The translations under genes and the position numbers were made by a program. From contig JBHEMX010000095.1 in the NCBI GenBank assembly GCA_046262355.1, positions 1 through 24,989 on the forward strand: DNA of 24,989 nt, in the 5' to 3' direction. Shown piece by piece: positions 15,210 to 22,995 of the stretch (position 1 is its first letter; each line of letters opens with the position of its first letter). This DNA is from DATADD01 sp046262355 (GTDB taxonomy: Bacteria > Actinomycetota > CADDZG01 > WHSQ01). The notes beneath the pieces were generated by a model that was not told the DNA's origin, ran no database searches, and saw only the letters and a program-made list of their open reading frames with translations.

Positions 15210-15583
15210 CTTAGCACTTCAACTTCTACGCCACTTGTGGAAGAAGGCTTCGACAACGCGTCAAGAGTCACCACGGGAAGTTGCAGCCGCATCCCGAGGG
15301 CTAGACAGAGCCTGTCCCCTAGAGACAGGGGCGTGCCCTTCTCCCAGATCGCGGCGGCCAGCTCACCGTCTTCACGCGTAACATCGATTACCTCGAGTCC
15401 CAACGAGCGCAGCATCAGACCGACTTCTCGAGGATCAGCACCATGTTGGCGCGACTTCTGGAGGATCTCTGCCCAGTTGGCAGCACTCACGACGCCTTCT
15501 TCCAAGAGATCACGGACCGGGTCGCCGCCGGGTTCCTGCTGCAGCCATGCCAGCACCGCAGACGAGTCGAGGACGCGCGCCAA
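15203..15583 (-). CDS. Second PIN-domain (VapC-type) toxin
   Basis: This 126-aa protein starts at TTG 15583, five bases after the antitoxin stop. PIN acids are visible in ARVLDSSAVLAWLQQEPG (Asp), ANWAEILQK (Glu) and SLGDRLCLALG (Asp), followed by PVVTLDAL. This is the PIN subtype usually paired with AbrB-type antitoxins, as here. It is predicted to be an Mg-dependent RNase, with an intact frame. Confidence 0.86.
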   Translation of the reverse strand: MARVLDSSAVLAWLQQEPGGDPVRDLLEEGVVSAANWAEILQKSRQHGADPREVGLMLRSLGLEVIDVTREDGELAAAIWEKGTPLSLGDRLCLALGMRLQLPVVTLDALSKPSSTSGVEVEVLRR

Positions 15584-15588
15584 ACCCG

Positions 15589-15834
15589 CTAGCGCTCGGC
15601 CGCGGCCTCGGCCCGGCGTTCCTCGATCAGCTCGCGGGCCATGCTCGCCGGGACGCCGGAGAAGATCGCATGTAACCGCCGCTCGACGGCCTCCCGTGGA
15701 ACGAGGACGACCGCTTCACCATCTATCAAGACCGTCAGCCGGGTCCTTCGTTCGATCCCAAGCTGCCGCCGGATTGCGGCAGGGATGACAACGCGACCCT
15801 TTGGTCCCACCTCTACAACACCTGTGTCACCCAT
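15589..15834 (-). CDS. AbrB/SpoVT-type antitoxin
   Basis: The core VVEVGPKGRVVIPAAIRRQL is the swapped-hairpin DNA-binding signature of AbrB/MazE-like antitoxins. The C-terminal helix (VERRLHAIF, then ELIEERRAEAAAER) should bind the toxin. ATG 15834 gives 81 aa and matches the usual family start; an ATG at 15852 is possible. No Shine-Dalgarno sequence is visible at either. A palindrome overlaps the start region. Confidence 0.84.
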   Translation of the reverse strand: MGDTGVVEVGPKGRVVIPAAIRRQLGIERRTRLTVLIDGEAVVLVPREAVERRLHAIFSGVPASMARELIEERRAEAAAER

Positions 15835-15851
15835 AGAAAAAGTGTGACACA
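15823..15851. promoter_or_regulatory. Inverted repeat at the AbrB-type antitoxin start
   Basis: The arms TGTGTCAC (15823-15830) and GTGACACA (15844-15851) are perfect over eight bases, with 13 bases between. The repeat covers the start codon region of the antitoxin and is a good candidate for autoregulation. Confidence 0.5.
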
Positions 15852-15879
15852 ACGTCGCTCACTCTGCAAGGTCCGCTTC

Positions 15880-16321
15880 TCGTGTCGAGAGGTTTCGGAT
15901 GGCACGCCACCGCCTCGGCCCGATTCCTCAGTCCGAGTTTTCGCCAGCAAGTTACTTGCGTGGTGAGCGGCCGTCTTTCGGCTGATGAACAGTCGCTCGG
16001 CGATCTCGGGATTGGACAGATCGAGGCCCGACGAGGCGCAGGACCTCCCGCTCGCAATTGGAAAGGACACCGACGTGCTTCGGACCCGTCCTGGCCGGCG
16101 CGCCGAGCGAGCGCAGCAGCGAGAACGCCGCGTTGACATCGGTCGTCGCGCCGAGATGCTCGAACGTGGAGAGGGCGTTCCGTTCGTGGCCTCGGTAACC
16201 GCGAGTTCGGGAGCACGTTTGCGTACGCCCGGGCCAAGTCAAGCCGAACGCGCGCAGTCTCAAGCGGAAGATGGAGGCGAGAGAAGATTCTTAACGCCTT
16301 CTCGAATTGATCAATTGGCAA
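15880..16321 (-). pseudogene. LuxR-family regulator remnant (TPR end plus HTH)
   Basis: Pieces of the C-terminal end of a large LuxR regulator lie in order on the minus strand but in different frames. First comes a helical repeat (ALRIFSRLHLPLETARVRL), then NALSTFEHLGATTDVNAAF, then VLSNCEREVLRLV, then LSNPEIAERLFISRKTAAHH, and finally LGLRNRAEAVA. At least three indels are needed. The helix-turn-helix is complete if corrected. No N-terminal ATPase part is present, so it is a decayed fragment. Confidence 0.82.
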
Positions 16322-16521
16322 TCAATCGCGTCATCTGGCGATTCTCTTGCCAAAAGCACTTTGGCGTGTGCGACGCGCGATAGGGCGTTCCTGCGGGCAC
16401 AGGCTTTGTTGATGGAAGCAGGAACTGAGCCTGCCAGGGCGAACGCGGCCATGAGCACGCGATGGGTTCGTGCCCGCCGCTGAAGTCGTTTGGAGAATGA
16501 GTTTGGAGTATCCGTGGGGGA

Positions 16522-16915
16522 GTTCAGCGCCGGGCGAGCCTAGTCGTTCTCGTCGCACTGCTCGTTGTAGCAACGCCGGGGCCGGCACGCGCGTCAGCGG
16601 CCTATTGTCAGGGCCGGAGGGCGACCATCATCGGGACCGAGAGATCGGACCGGCTGCGGGGGACGAATGGTCGTGACATCATCGCAGGTCTGGGGGCGCG
16701 GACCGGATCTATGGTCGCGGGCGGGCCGGACGTCATTTACTGGGGCCGGCGACGATCCTATGGTCGGGCGCGGTGAGGATGACATCTTCCATGGTGGAGC
16801 CGGCGACGACGTCATGAGGGGAGGAAGCGACGGGTCCGATGGTGACATCGTGTCCTATGCCTTCGTAGAACGGGGGTGGTTGCCGATCTGGGGCAGGGCA
16901 AAGACTTGACCTCCG
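16522..16915 (+). pseudogene. RTX/hemolysin-type calcium-binding repeat protein remnant
   Basis: A signal-peptide-like stretch (VVLVALLVVATPGPARASA) is followed by the usual start of secreted actinobacterial RTX-like proteins (YCQGRRATIIGTERSD, then GTNGRDIIAGLGA). Gly-Asp repeats continue in shifted frames (GGPDVIY; FHGGAGDDVMRGGS) up to DGDIVSYAF and VVADLGQGKDL. Several indels and no good start codon show that it is broken. Intact forms bind Ca2+ in a beta-roll. Confidence 0.75.
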
Positions 16916-16926
16916 GCATCACCTCC
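16898..16926. repeat. Dispersed ACTTG repeat, copy 4
   Basis: GCAAAGACTTGACCTCCGGC followed by ATCACCTCC, at the end of the RTX-like remnant. It has three extra bases (ACC) compared with copy 1 but keeps the same flank TTCCCCAC. Confidence 0.5.
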
Positions 16927-17163
16927 TTCCCCACCATGACTCCACGACCCCGAGCTCATAACCAGAGTGATGAGGACACCTGTCTAGGTTCCTGAGCGAC
17001 GGGAGGTCTAGGATGTCGGCACTCCCCGAATTTCGCGCCGCCCCCGAATTCGCGCCGTGCGTAGTCGTTCCTATCTCGATCCGGATCCCCCCTTCTCATC
17101 GCCCTCTCATCTCGACCAGACGATGCTCCTCTCATGTCGTGTCGTGCCCAACGGAGGAACGCA
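16927..17163. promoter_or_regulatory. Control region of the lipoprotein-ABC operon
   Basis: Two near-identical 16-17 bp units (CCCCGAATTTCGCGCCG at 17024 and CCCCGAATTCGCGCCG at 17042) lie 18 bp apart. Further on, CTCATC at 17095 and 17106 are spaced 11 bp; a CTCATG at 17131 follows. The lipoprotein ATG is at 17164 with GGAGG upstream. No clear -35/-10 pair was seen. Confidence 0.5.
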
Positions 17164-17739
17164 ATGAACTTGCGGGTCTTAGCAATCTCGATCGCGATGG
17201 TAGCCGTCGTCGCCGGAGCATGCGGGGGCAGTTCCGCGGGCCCCGCCAATCCCAACACCGTCGAGCACAACCCACCCGGCGACATCCCTGATGATCAGGT
17301 CTTCGTCACTTACACGGCGCCATCCAAGACGTTTTCAGTCCGCGTCCCCGAAGGGTGGGCCCAATCGTCACAGCAGGAGGCGACCACGTTCACCGACAAA
17401 CTCAACTCGATAACGATCGAGTCGCACCAGTCAACTCACGCACCGACGCTCAAGTCTGCAACGACCGAAGACCTCCCTCGATTGAAGACGCAGGTGCCTA
17501 ACTTCGCTCCCGGTGATGTCACGCTCCTCCACCGGCCCGCGGGCGACGCGGTACTGATTACCTATGAAGGTGACAGTGCGAGGGACTCCGTTACTGGCAA
17601 GGTCATCCGTGACGCGATCCAGAGGTTCGAGTTCTTCCACAACGGCAACGAAGTCGTACTGACCCTCTCCGACCCGAAGGGCGCCGACAACGTCGACCCG
17701 TGGAACATCGTGACGGGGTCCCTTAAGTGGCTGCCGTGA
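17164..17739 (+). CDS. Exported lipoprotein with PsbP-like fold
   Basis: This 191-aa protein starts at ATG 17164, chosen for GGAGGA upstream and because a signal peptide follows at once. The lipobox VAGAC gives a lipidated Cys20, followed by a Gly/Ser/Pro linker. The rest (YTAPSKTFSVRVPEGWAQ near 53-70, ending IVTGSLKWLP) resembles PsbP/DUF1795-type beta-sandwich proteins that recognise lipids or partner proteins. Its stop overlaps the first ABC ATPase start, so it is probably the extracytoplasmic part of the exporter. Confidence 0.8.
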   Translation: MNLRVLAISIAMVAVVAGACGGSSAGPANPNTVEHNPPGDIPDDQVFVTYTAPSKTFSVRVPEGWAQSSQQEATTFTDKLNSITIESHQSTHAPTLKSATTEDLPRLKTQVPNFAPGDVTLLHRPAGDAVLITYEGDSARDSVTGKVIRDAIQRFEFFHNGNEVVLTLSDPKGADNVDPWNIVTGSLKWLP

Positions 17740-18413
17740 CCTCGCCCGTCCTCGTCGCGGGCGACCTGTACCGCTTCTTCCACGCGGGTGACGGCGAGAC
17801 GCTCGCACTGCGTGGTGTGAGCGTGACGATCCACTCGGGCGAGATGGTCGCAATCACCGGGCCTTCTGGATCGGGAAAGTCCACGCTGATCGCGTGCCTC
17901 GCGGGGCTGGACGAGCCGGACGGCGGCACCGTCTCGATAGACGGAACCAGGATATCCAGGGTCCCGGAGGCAGAAAGGGCTCGACTGCGCGCGCACCGCG
18001 TCGGTCTGCTGATGCAGACCAACAATCTCATCCCTCACCTCACCGTTGCAGACAACATCCGACTGGTCCAGCGCCTTGGTGGTCACCGCGGTTCTCCCAC
18101 TCCTGCCGAATTGTGCACGCTTGTTGGGATCGGCCACCTGGCGCAGGCCGTGGTAGCCGAGCTTTCGCGCGGCGAAGAAGCACGTGCTGGTCTCGCAGTA
18201 GCTCTGGCGAACGCGCCGCAGGTCTTGCTCGCCGATGAACCGACCGGGGAACTCGATGTGGTCAACGAGACCGCGATCGTTTCCCTACTGCGCGACGTCG
18301 CCGGTGAAGGTCGTGCTGTCGTGATCGTCACGCACAACCCCGCGGTCGCGCAGGCCGCCGACCGGGTCATCCGCCTCGTGGACGGGAGACTCGAGTCGTG
18401 CTCGCCTCCGTGA
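17736..18413 (+). CDS. ABC transporter ATPase (LolD/MacB type) with divergent signature
   Basis: This 225-aa ATPase starts at GTG 17736 in a GTGA overlap; GTG 17727 is an alternative. Walker A is GPSGSGKST, Walker B is VLLADEPTGELD and the switch His is in IVTHNPAV. The signature motif, normally LSGGE/Q, reads LSRGEEARAGLAVAL, with Arg in place of Gly. Such pairs drive MacB/FtsX-type exporters that move lipids, peptides or lipoproteins. The signature change may lower its own activity, with the second ATPase compensating. Confidence 0.9.
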   Translation: MTSPVLVAGDLYRFFHAGDGETLALRGVSVTIHSGEMVAITGPSGSGKSTLIACLAGLDEPDGGTVSIDGTRISRVPEAERARLRAHRVGLLMQTNNLIPHLTVADNIRLVQRLGGHRGSPTPAELCTLVGIGHLAQAVVAELSRGEEARAGLAVALANAPQVLLADEPTGELDVVNETAIVSLLRDVAGEGRAVVIVTHNPAVAQAADRVIRLVDGRLESCSPP

Positions 18414-19093
18414 AGGCCGACCCGGTCGTTCGCTGCGTCGCCGCGACCCGGCGTTTCGGCGTAGAACCCGCTTCTGTGACCGCGCTGAGCGAGGTCTCCT
18501 GCACCGTGGAGCCAGGTGCCCAGATCGTGATCACCGGCCCATCTGGCTCCGGTAAGTCGACACTGCTGAACCTCATGGCGGGTCTCGACATGCCGACCAG
18601 TGGGCACATTGAATGGCCCGCGATCGGGTCCTCGGACTCGCTACGTCCGGGACCGGTTGCGGTCGTGTTCCAAGGGCCCAGCCTCGTACGCACCCTGACG
18701 GTGCTCGAGAACGTGGCGCTGGCCCGGGTGCTCGACGGAGACGAGGTCGACGAGGCCACCTCTTCCGCGATGCGATCGTTGGAAAGCCTCGGGCTCGAGG
18801 AGGTCGCGGACAAGCTGCCGGATGAGATCTCGGGTGGTCAGGCGCAACGCGTTGCGGTCGCCAGGGCACTGGCGGGCCGGCCGCGGCTGATACTCGCCGA
18901 CGAGCCAACTGGACAGCTCGATCGATCGAGCGCAACGGCGGTCATCGAGGCTCTTCGAGCAAGCGCCCGCGAGGCGGGGGCCGCACTTGTAGTCACGACC
19001 CACGACCCTCTCGTCGCCGAGCACTTCGCTGCCCGCTGGGCGATGGCCGACGGAATCCTTACGGAGATGGAGGCACCGGCATGGGCGTGCTGA
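18410..19093 (+). CDS. ABC transporter ATPase (LolD/MacB type)
   Basis: This 227-aa ATPase starts at GTG 18410 (GTGA overlap; GTG 18398 is possible). It has a complete motif set: GPSGSGKST, Q-loop in VVFQGPSLV, signature ISGGQAQRVAVARAL, Walker B LILADEPTGQLD and switch VVTTHDPLV. Its sister upstream has a degraded signature, so the two may form an asymmetric heterodimer. Its end overlaps the permease start by 13 bp. Confidence 0.93.
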   Translation: MKADPVVRCVAATRRFGVEPASVTALSEVSCTVEPGAQIVITGPSGSGKSTLLNLMAGLDMPTSGHIEWPAIGSSDSLRPGPVAVVFQGPSLVRTLTVLENVALARVLDGDEVDEATSSAMRSLESLGLEEVADKLPDEISGGQAQRVAVARALAGRPRLILADEPTGQLDRSSATAVIEALRASAREAGAALVVTTHDPLVAEHFAARWAMADGILTEMEAPAWAC

Positions 19094-21725
19094 TTTGGGT
19101 GCGGGGCTTGATCTCCAGGCGACTCGGTCGCCTCGTCACAGCAGCCATCGGCATCGCGATAGGAGTGGCACTCTTACTGTCGCTCGCGGGCTTCTTGGTG
19201 ACGTCCAAAGCGACGATGACGAAGCGAGCGATAGACAGTGTCGCGGTCGATTGGCAGGTCGAGGCCCAACAGCCATCGCAGTTCGAGAGTGTCATGCGCA
19301 CCGTCAAGCGTTTCCCGACGGTCACGCAGGCGCTGCCGGTGGCGTTCGGCCACACGCCGGGGTTCCGAGCGAGCAGTGGAGGAACCGTCCAGACGACCGG
19401 GGCCGGCGTCGTGCTCGGCCTTCCTCCAAACTACGAGACCACATTCCCCCAGCAGGTCCGCCAACTCGTCGGTTCGTCGTCGGGCGTGCTCGTAGCGCAG
19501 CAGAGCGCCGCCAACCTGCACGTCGGCGTAGGTGACACCGTAGCCATCAGGCGTCTTCGCCTCGCGCCTGCGCGTGTGACGGTAACCGGCATCGTCGACT
19601 TCCCGCAGGCGAACTCTCTTTTCCAGCAGGTCGGGGCGCCCCCAGCGGCGCAACCCCAGGCCCCTCCGGACAACGCCCTTGTAGTGAACCTCGCCCGGTG
19701 GCACCGCCTCTTCGACCCGCTGGCTCGCACCGGAGTAGGTGCGCGATCCTTCCAAGTCCACGCCCGCCTCGACCACACCCTTCCCCCTGATCCCGCGAGC
19801 GCGTTCGCGGCGATCTCAGGCAGAGCTTTGAACCTGGAAGCGAAGCTCTCTGGTAAAGGTCTGGTGGGCAACAACCTCGGGGCAACGCTCGACGCCGCCC
19901 GCTCCGACGCCCTGTACGCCCAGGTGATGTTCGTTTTCCTGGGCCTCCCGGGCGCGTTGCTGGCCGCGCTCCTGACCACCACGATCGCGCTCACGTCGCG
20001 TGAGCGCAGGCTGAAGGAGCAAGCGCTGATCCGGACGCGCGGAGCTACGACGGCTCAATCCGTACGTCTGATCCTCTCGGAGACGATCGTAGTGGCGCTC
20101 CTCGGCGGGATCGCCGGCGTGGGGCTCGGGATCGTGTTGGGCAGCTTCGTCCTCGGGATCAGTGCGTCCGACGCGGTGCTGCCCGCGGCCGTCGCTGCGT
20201 CGATCGGCGTGGGCGTCGCCGTTGTCGCTATCGCGAGGCCGGCTATCAACGCTGCTCGCCGAAGCTCAGTGAACAGCGTCACGACGCGCGACGGCGGGCG
20301 GCCGCGCTGGTTCGGCCTCTACCCCGATGCCTTCCTAGTTGTCCTCGCGGCGTTGGCATTCTGGGCAACTAGCAAGAGCGGTTACGCATTGGTGCTCGCC
20401 CCGGAGGGCACGCCGCAGATCTCCGTTAGCTACTGGGCCTTCGCAGCACCGCTGTTCCTCTGGATGGCGATCGCTCTCGTGGTTGTCCGCCTCGTGCACC
20501 GCATCCTGGCACGACCGCATCGATTCGTTTCACGCATCGCACGTCCATTCGCCGGCCGTCTGTCGGGGATCGTCGCGTCGTCGATGGGGCGCCAGCGCAC
20601 CCTCATGAGCAGGTCGGTGGTTCTCGTGACTCTCACCGTCACGTTCGCGATATCGACCGCGGTCTTCAACTCAACATATCGCCAGCAGGCCCGCGTAGAC
20701 GCGCTCCTCACGAACGGCGCCGACGTCACGGTTACGGTTCCACCCGGAGTGAACCTTGGACCGGGCGAGGCCGCGCGACTCGCCGCGATCCCCGGAGTCT
20801 CGTCGGTCGAGCCGCTCATCCACCGCTTCGCATATGTGGGCGCCGACCTCCAGGATCTCTACGGGGTCCGGCCGAGCACCATCGTTTCTGCGACTCAGCT
20901 GCAAGACGCATATTTCGCGGGCGGATCCGCGCGCGACCTGATGGGGAGATTGGCAGGAACCCCCGACGCCGCGCTCGTCAGCGACGAGACCGTCCGGGAC
21001 TTCCAGCTGCACCCCGTGATTCGCTGACGCTGCGGCTCAAGAGTGACACCTCGAAAAAGCTGGTGCCCGTTAGTTTCAGATACGTTGGGATCGTCCGCGA
21101 GTTCCCCACCGCACCGTCAGACTCGTTCATAGTCACCAAAGCGGATTACGTCGCGCGACAAACCGGCAGCGACGCGGTTGGAACATTCCTCGTGGACACG
21201 AGTGGCGCGTCGCCCGGTGCGGTAGCGGCGCGGCTCCGCGTGCAGCTCGGGACCTCAGCCCGCGTGACGACGATCGGCTCCGCCCGTCGCCTGGTTGCGT
21301 CAAGCCTCACGGCGGTCGATCTATCGGGTCTAACGAAGATCGAGCTTGGGTTCGCCCTGGTGCTGGCAGCAGCCGCGACGGGTCTGGTGTTCGCCGCCGG
21401 CCTGACGGAACGGCGACGCACGTTTGCGATCCTTACCGCGCTCGGAGCAAAGGCGAGCGACCTCGGTGGGTTCGTGTGGACCGAGGCGATCATGGTCGGG
21501 ATCCTTGGCGTCGTCGCAGGCATCGCGTCGGGGAGCCTTCTGTCTTGGGTTCTCGTGAAGATCCTCACGGGGGTTTTCGACCCGCCGCCATCGACGCTAA
21601 GCGTCCCGTGGAGCTACTTCGGCGTCGTGAGCCTGCTCCTGGCAGGTTCCGCGCTCGTGTCCGGATGGTCGACGATCCGTCGGATGCGGTCGCCCGCGAT
21701 GGGGATCCTGAGAGAGCTCACCTAA
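19081..21725 (+). pseudogene. FtsX/MacB-type ABC permease, broken by one frameshift
   Basis: ATG at 19081 begins a large permease with an N-terminal helix, an extracellular domain, a first FtsX helix bundle around residues 280-400 (LTSRERRLKEQALIRTRGAT), then further helices and a second extracellular domain. The first frame stops at 21027. The protein continues from about 21018 in another frame (DSLTLRLKSDTSKK, VPVSFRYVGIVREFPTAPS) with the last FtsX bundle (LTERRRTFAILTALGA) to 21725. One missing base near 21016 explains it. About 880 aa if corrected. It could be a sequencing error, because all other genes of the operon are intact. Confidence 0.85.
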
Positions 21726-21800
21726 GCGAAGCCCGCGCGCCGTGTCCGGCAAATCGGTGATATTCACCTCTGACCGCCACGTCCCTCTTAGCTACCCGTG

Positions 21801-21828
21801 TTCATCTGTGGCTCATCGTCGTCTCATG
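21801..21828 (+). promoter_or_regulatory. Triple 11-bp direct repeat upstream of the acidic protein gene
   Basis: TTCATC (21801), CTCATC (21812) and CTCATG (21823) are spaced exactly 11 bp apart, 48 bp upstream of the next start. The same element occurs upstream of the lipoprotein operon (17095/17106) and of the response regulator (22287/22298). Confidence 0.65.
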
Positions 21829-21875
21829 CTCGGAGGCGCATCGTGGCCTCCCAGTGAAGGAAGGAGGTGATTACG

Positions 21876-22229
21876 TTGAACAGAAGGAGCATCATCGGTG
21901 GGCTGGTCGCCCTCCTGCTGCTGACGGGCATCATCGGAGCGAACCTCGTCATCGCCGGTCAACATTCTTCGCGCCCCGCTACAGCCGAAGACACAGCCGA
22001 CAAGGACGATCTCGAATGCCCAAAACAGGGACTCCCGGACTGTGCCGGGCAGATGAACGACGACAAGAACGAGGGACCCGACAACGAGGCCAACGGGGCC
22101 GACGAGGCCAACGAGGGATCCGAGAACGAGGCCAACGAGGCCGACGAGAACGACAAGCACGAAGATGCGAAGGGGGCGGAGCACGAATGTCCGCCGAACT
22201 GTGACGAGGCCAACGGCGAAAAGCCGTGA
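21876..22229 (+). CDS. Small acidic exported protein with four cysteines
   Basis: The start is TTG 21876, eight bases after AAGGAGG; the GTG at 21867 overlaps that site and is less likely. The 117-aa product has an N-terminal signal/anchor (IIGGLVALLLLTGIIGANLV). A low-complexity acidic body follows, built on repeats of Asn-Glu-Ala and Asp-Glu, between two cysteine pairs (LECPKQGLPDCAG and HECPPNCDEANG). It may bind cations at the cell surface. No family was recognised. It has its own 11-bp repeat element and is followed by a strong hairpin. Confidence 0.7.
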   Translation: MNRRSIIGGLVALLLLTGIIGANLVIAGQHSSRPATAEDTADKDDLECPKQGLPDCAGQMNDDKNEGPDNEANGADEANEGSENEANEADENDKHEDAKGAEHECPPNCDEANGEKP

Positions 22230-22249
22230 TTGTCACACCCCCAGCTCGG

Positions 22250-22278
22250 CCACAGGCCCCTCCCCCCGGGGCCTGTGG
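22250..22278 (+). terminator. Strong hairpin after the acidic protein gene
   Basis: CCACAGGCCCC pairs with GGGGCCTGTGG over 11 bp, with a seven-base loop (TCCCCCC). It starts 20 bp after the stop codon. It lacks a T-run but is the most stable stem seen in the window. It also sits just upstream of the response regulator control region. Confidence 0.65.
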
Positions 22279-22286
22279 CGCGTCTT

Positions 22287-22303
22287 CTCATCTGCTTCTC
22301 ATC
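22287..22303 (+). promoter_or_regulatory. 11-bp direct repeat upstream of the response regulator
   Basis: CTCATC at 22287 and CTCATC at 22298 are spaced 11 bp, 23 bp upstream of the ATG. Each is preceded by TT. Such spacing fits tandem binding by an OmpR/PhoB-type regulator, probably the adjacent one (autoregulation). Confidence 0.65.
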
Positions 22304-22326
22304 GAGATTGCCCTAGCGTTGGCGTC

Positions 22327-22995
22327 ATGCGGATCCTCGTGGTGGAAGACGAAGTCAAGATGGCGGCACTGCTTAAACGGGGCCTCGAGGAAGAGGGGTA
22401 CGCGGTCGACACGACCGCCAACGGCACTGATGCCGTCTGGCTCGGTACCGAGAACGCCTACGACGGCATGGTGCTCGACCTGATGCTGCCCGACTTCGAC
22501 GGGTTCGAGGTCTGCCACAGGTTGCGACAGGCAGGGAGATGGGTTCCGGTGATCATGCTGACGGCGCGCGATGCGGTGCCTGACCGCGTCCGCGGGCTCG
22601 ACGCAGGAGCCGACGACTACCTAACGAAGCCTTTTTCCTTCGCGGAACTGCTCGCGCGCCTGCGCGCGCTTATGAGGAGGGGCCAGTCGGAGCGACCGGC
22701 GATACTCGAAGTCGGGGATCTCAAGATGGATCCCGCCGGTCGCCGAGTCGGGCGTAGCGGGCGGGCGATCGAGTTAACCGCCAAGGAGTTCTCCCTTCTC
22801 GAGTTCTTCATGCGACATCCCCAAGAAGTTCTGAGCAGGACCCGCATCCTGGAGCACGTGTGGGATTTCGCATATGAAGGGGGCTCGAACGTCGTCGACG
22901 TCTACGTCAGATACCTGCGCGAGAAGATCGACCGTCCCTTCGAGCGCGACTCGTTGCAGACGGTTCGCGGCGCCGGGTACAGGCTGAACCCCTAG
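22327..22995 (+). CDS. OmpR/PhoB-family response regulator
   Basis: This 222-aa regulator has a receiver domain with acids Glu7/Asp8, phosphorylation site Asp51, Thr79 and Lys101. A winged-helix domain follows (ELTAKEFSLLEFFMRHPQEVLSR, then VVDVYVRYLREKID and VRGAGYRL). It is directly followed by the kinase gene with no gap. It probably recognises the 11-bp-spaced CTCATC repeats found upstream of three transcripts here. Confidence 0.96.
   Translation: MRILVVEDEVKMAALLKRGLEEEGYAVDTTANGTDAVWLGTENAYDGMVLDLMLPDFDGFEVCHRLRQAGRWVPVIMLTARDAVPDRVRGLDAGADDYLTKPFSFAELLARLRALMRRGQSERPAILEVGDLKMDPAGRRVGRSGRAIELTAKEFSLLEFFMRHPQEVLSRTRILEHVWDFAYEGGSNVVDVYVRYLREKIDRPFERDSLQTVRGAGYRLNP

Noticed and set aside
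12636..16926. CRISPR array
   Set aside because: The repeated unit is present in only four unevenly spaced, diverged copies with no uniform spacers and no cas genes.
21756..21768. Palindrome GGTGA-TAT-TCACC after the permease gene
   Set aside because: A short perfect palindrome, but it lacks a T-run and any second copy; such a site can occur by chance.
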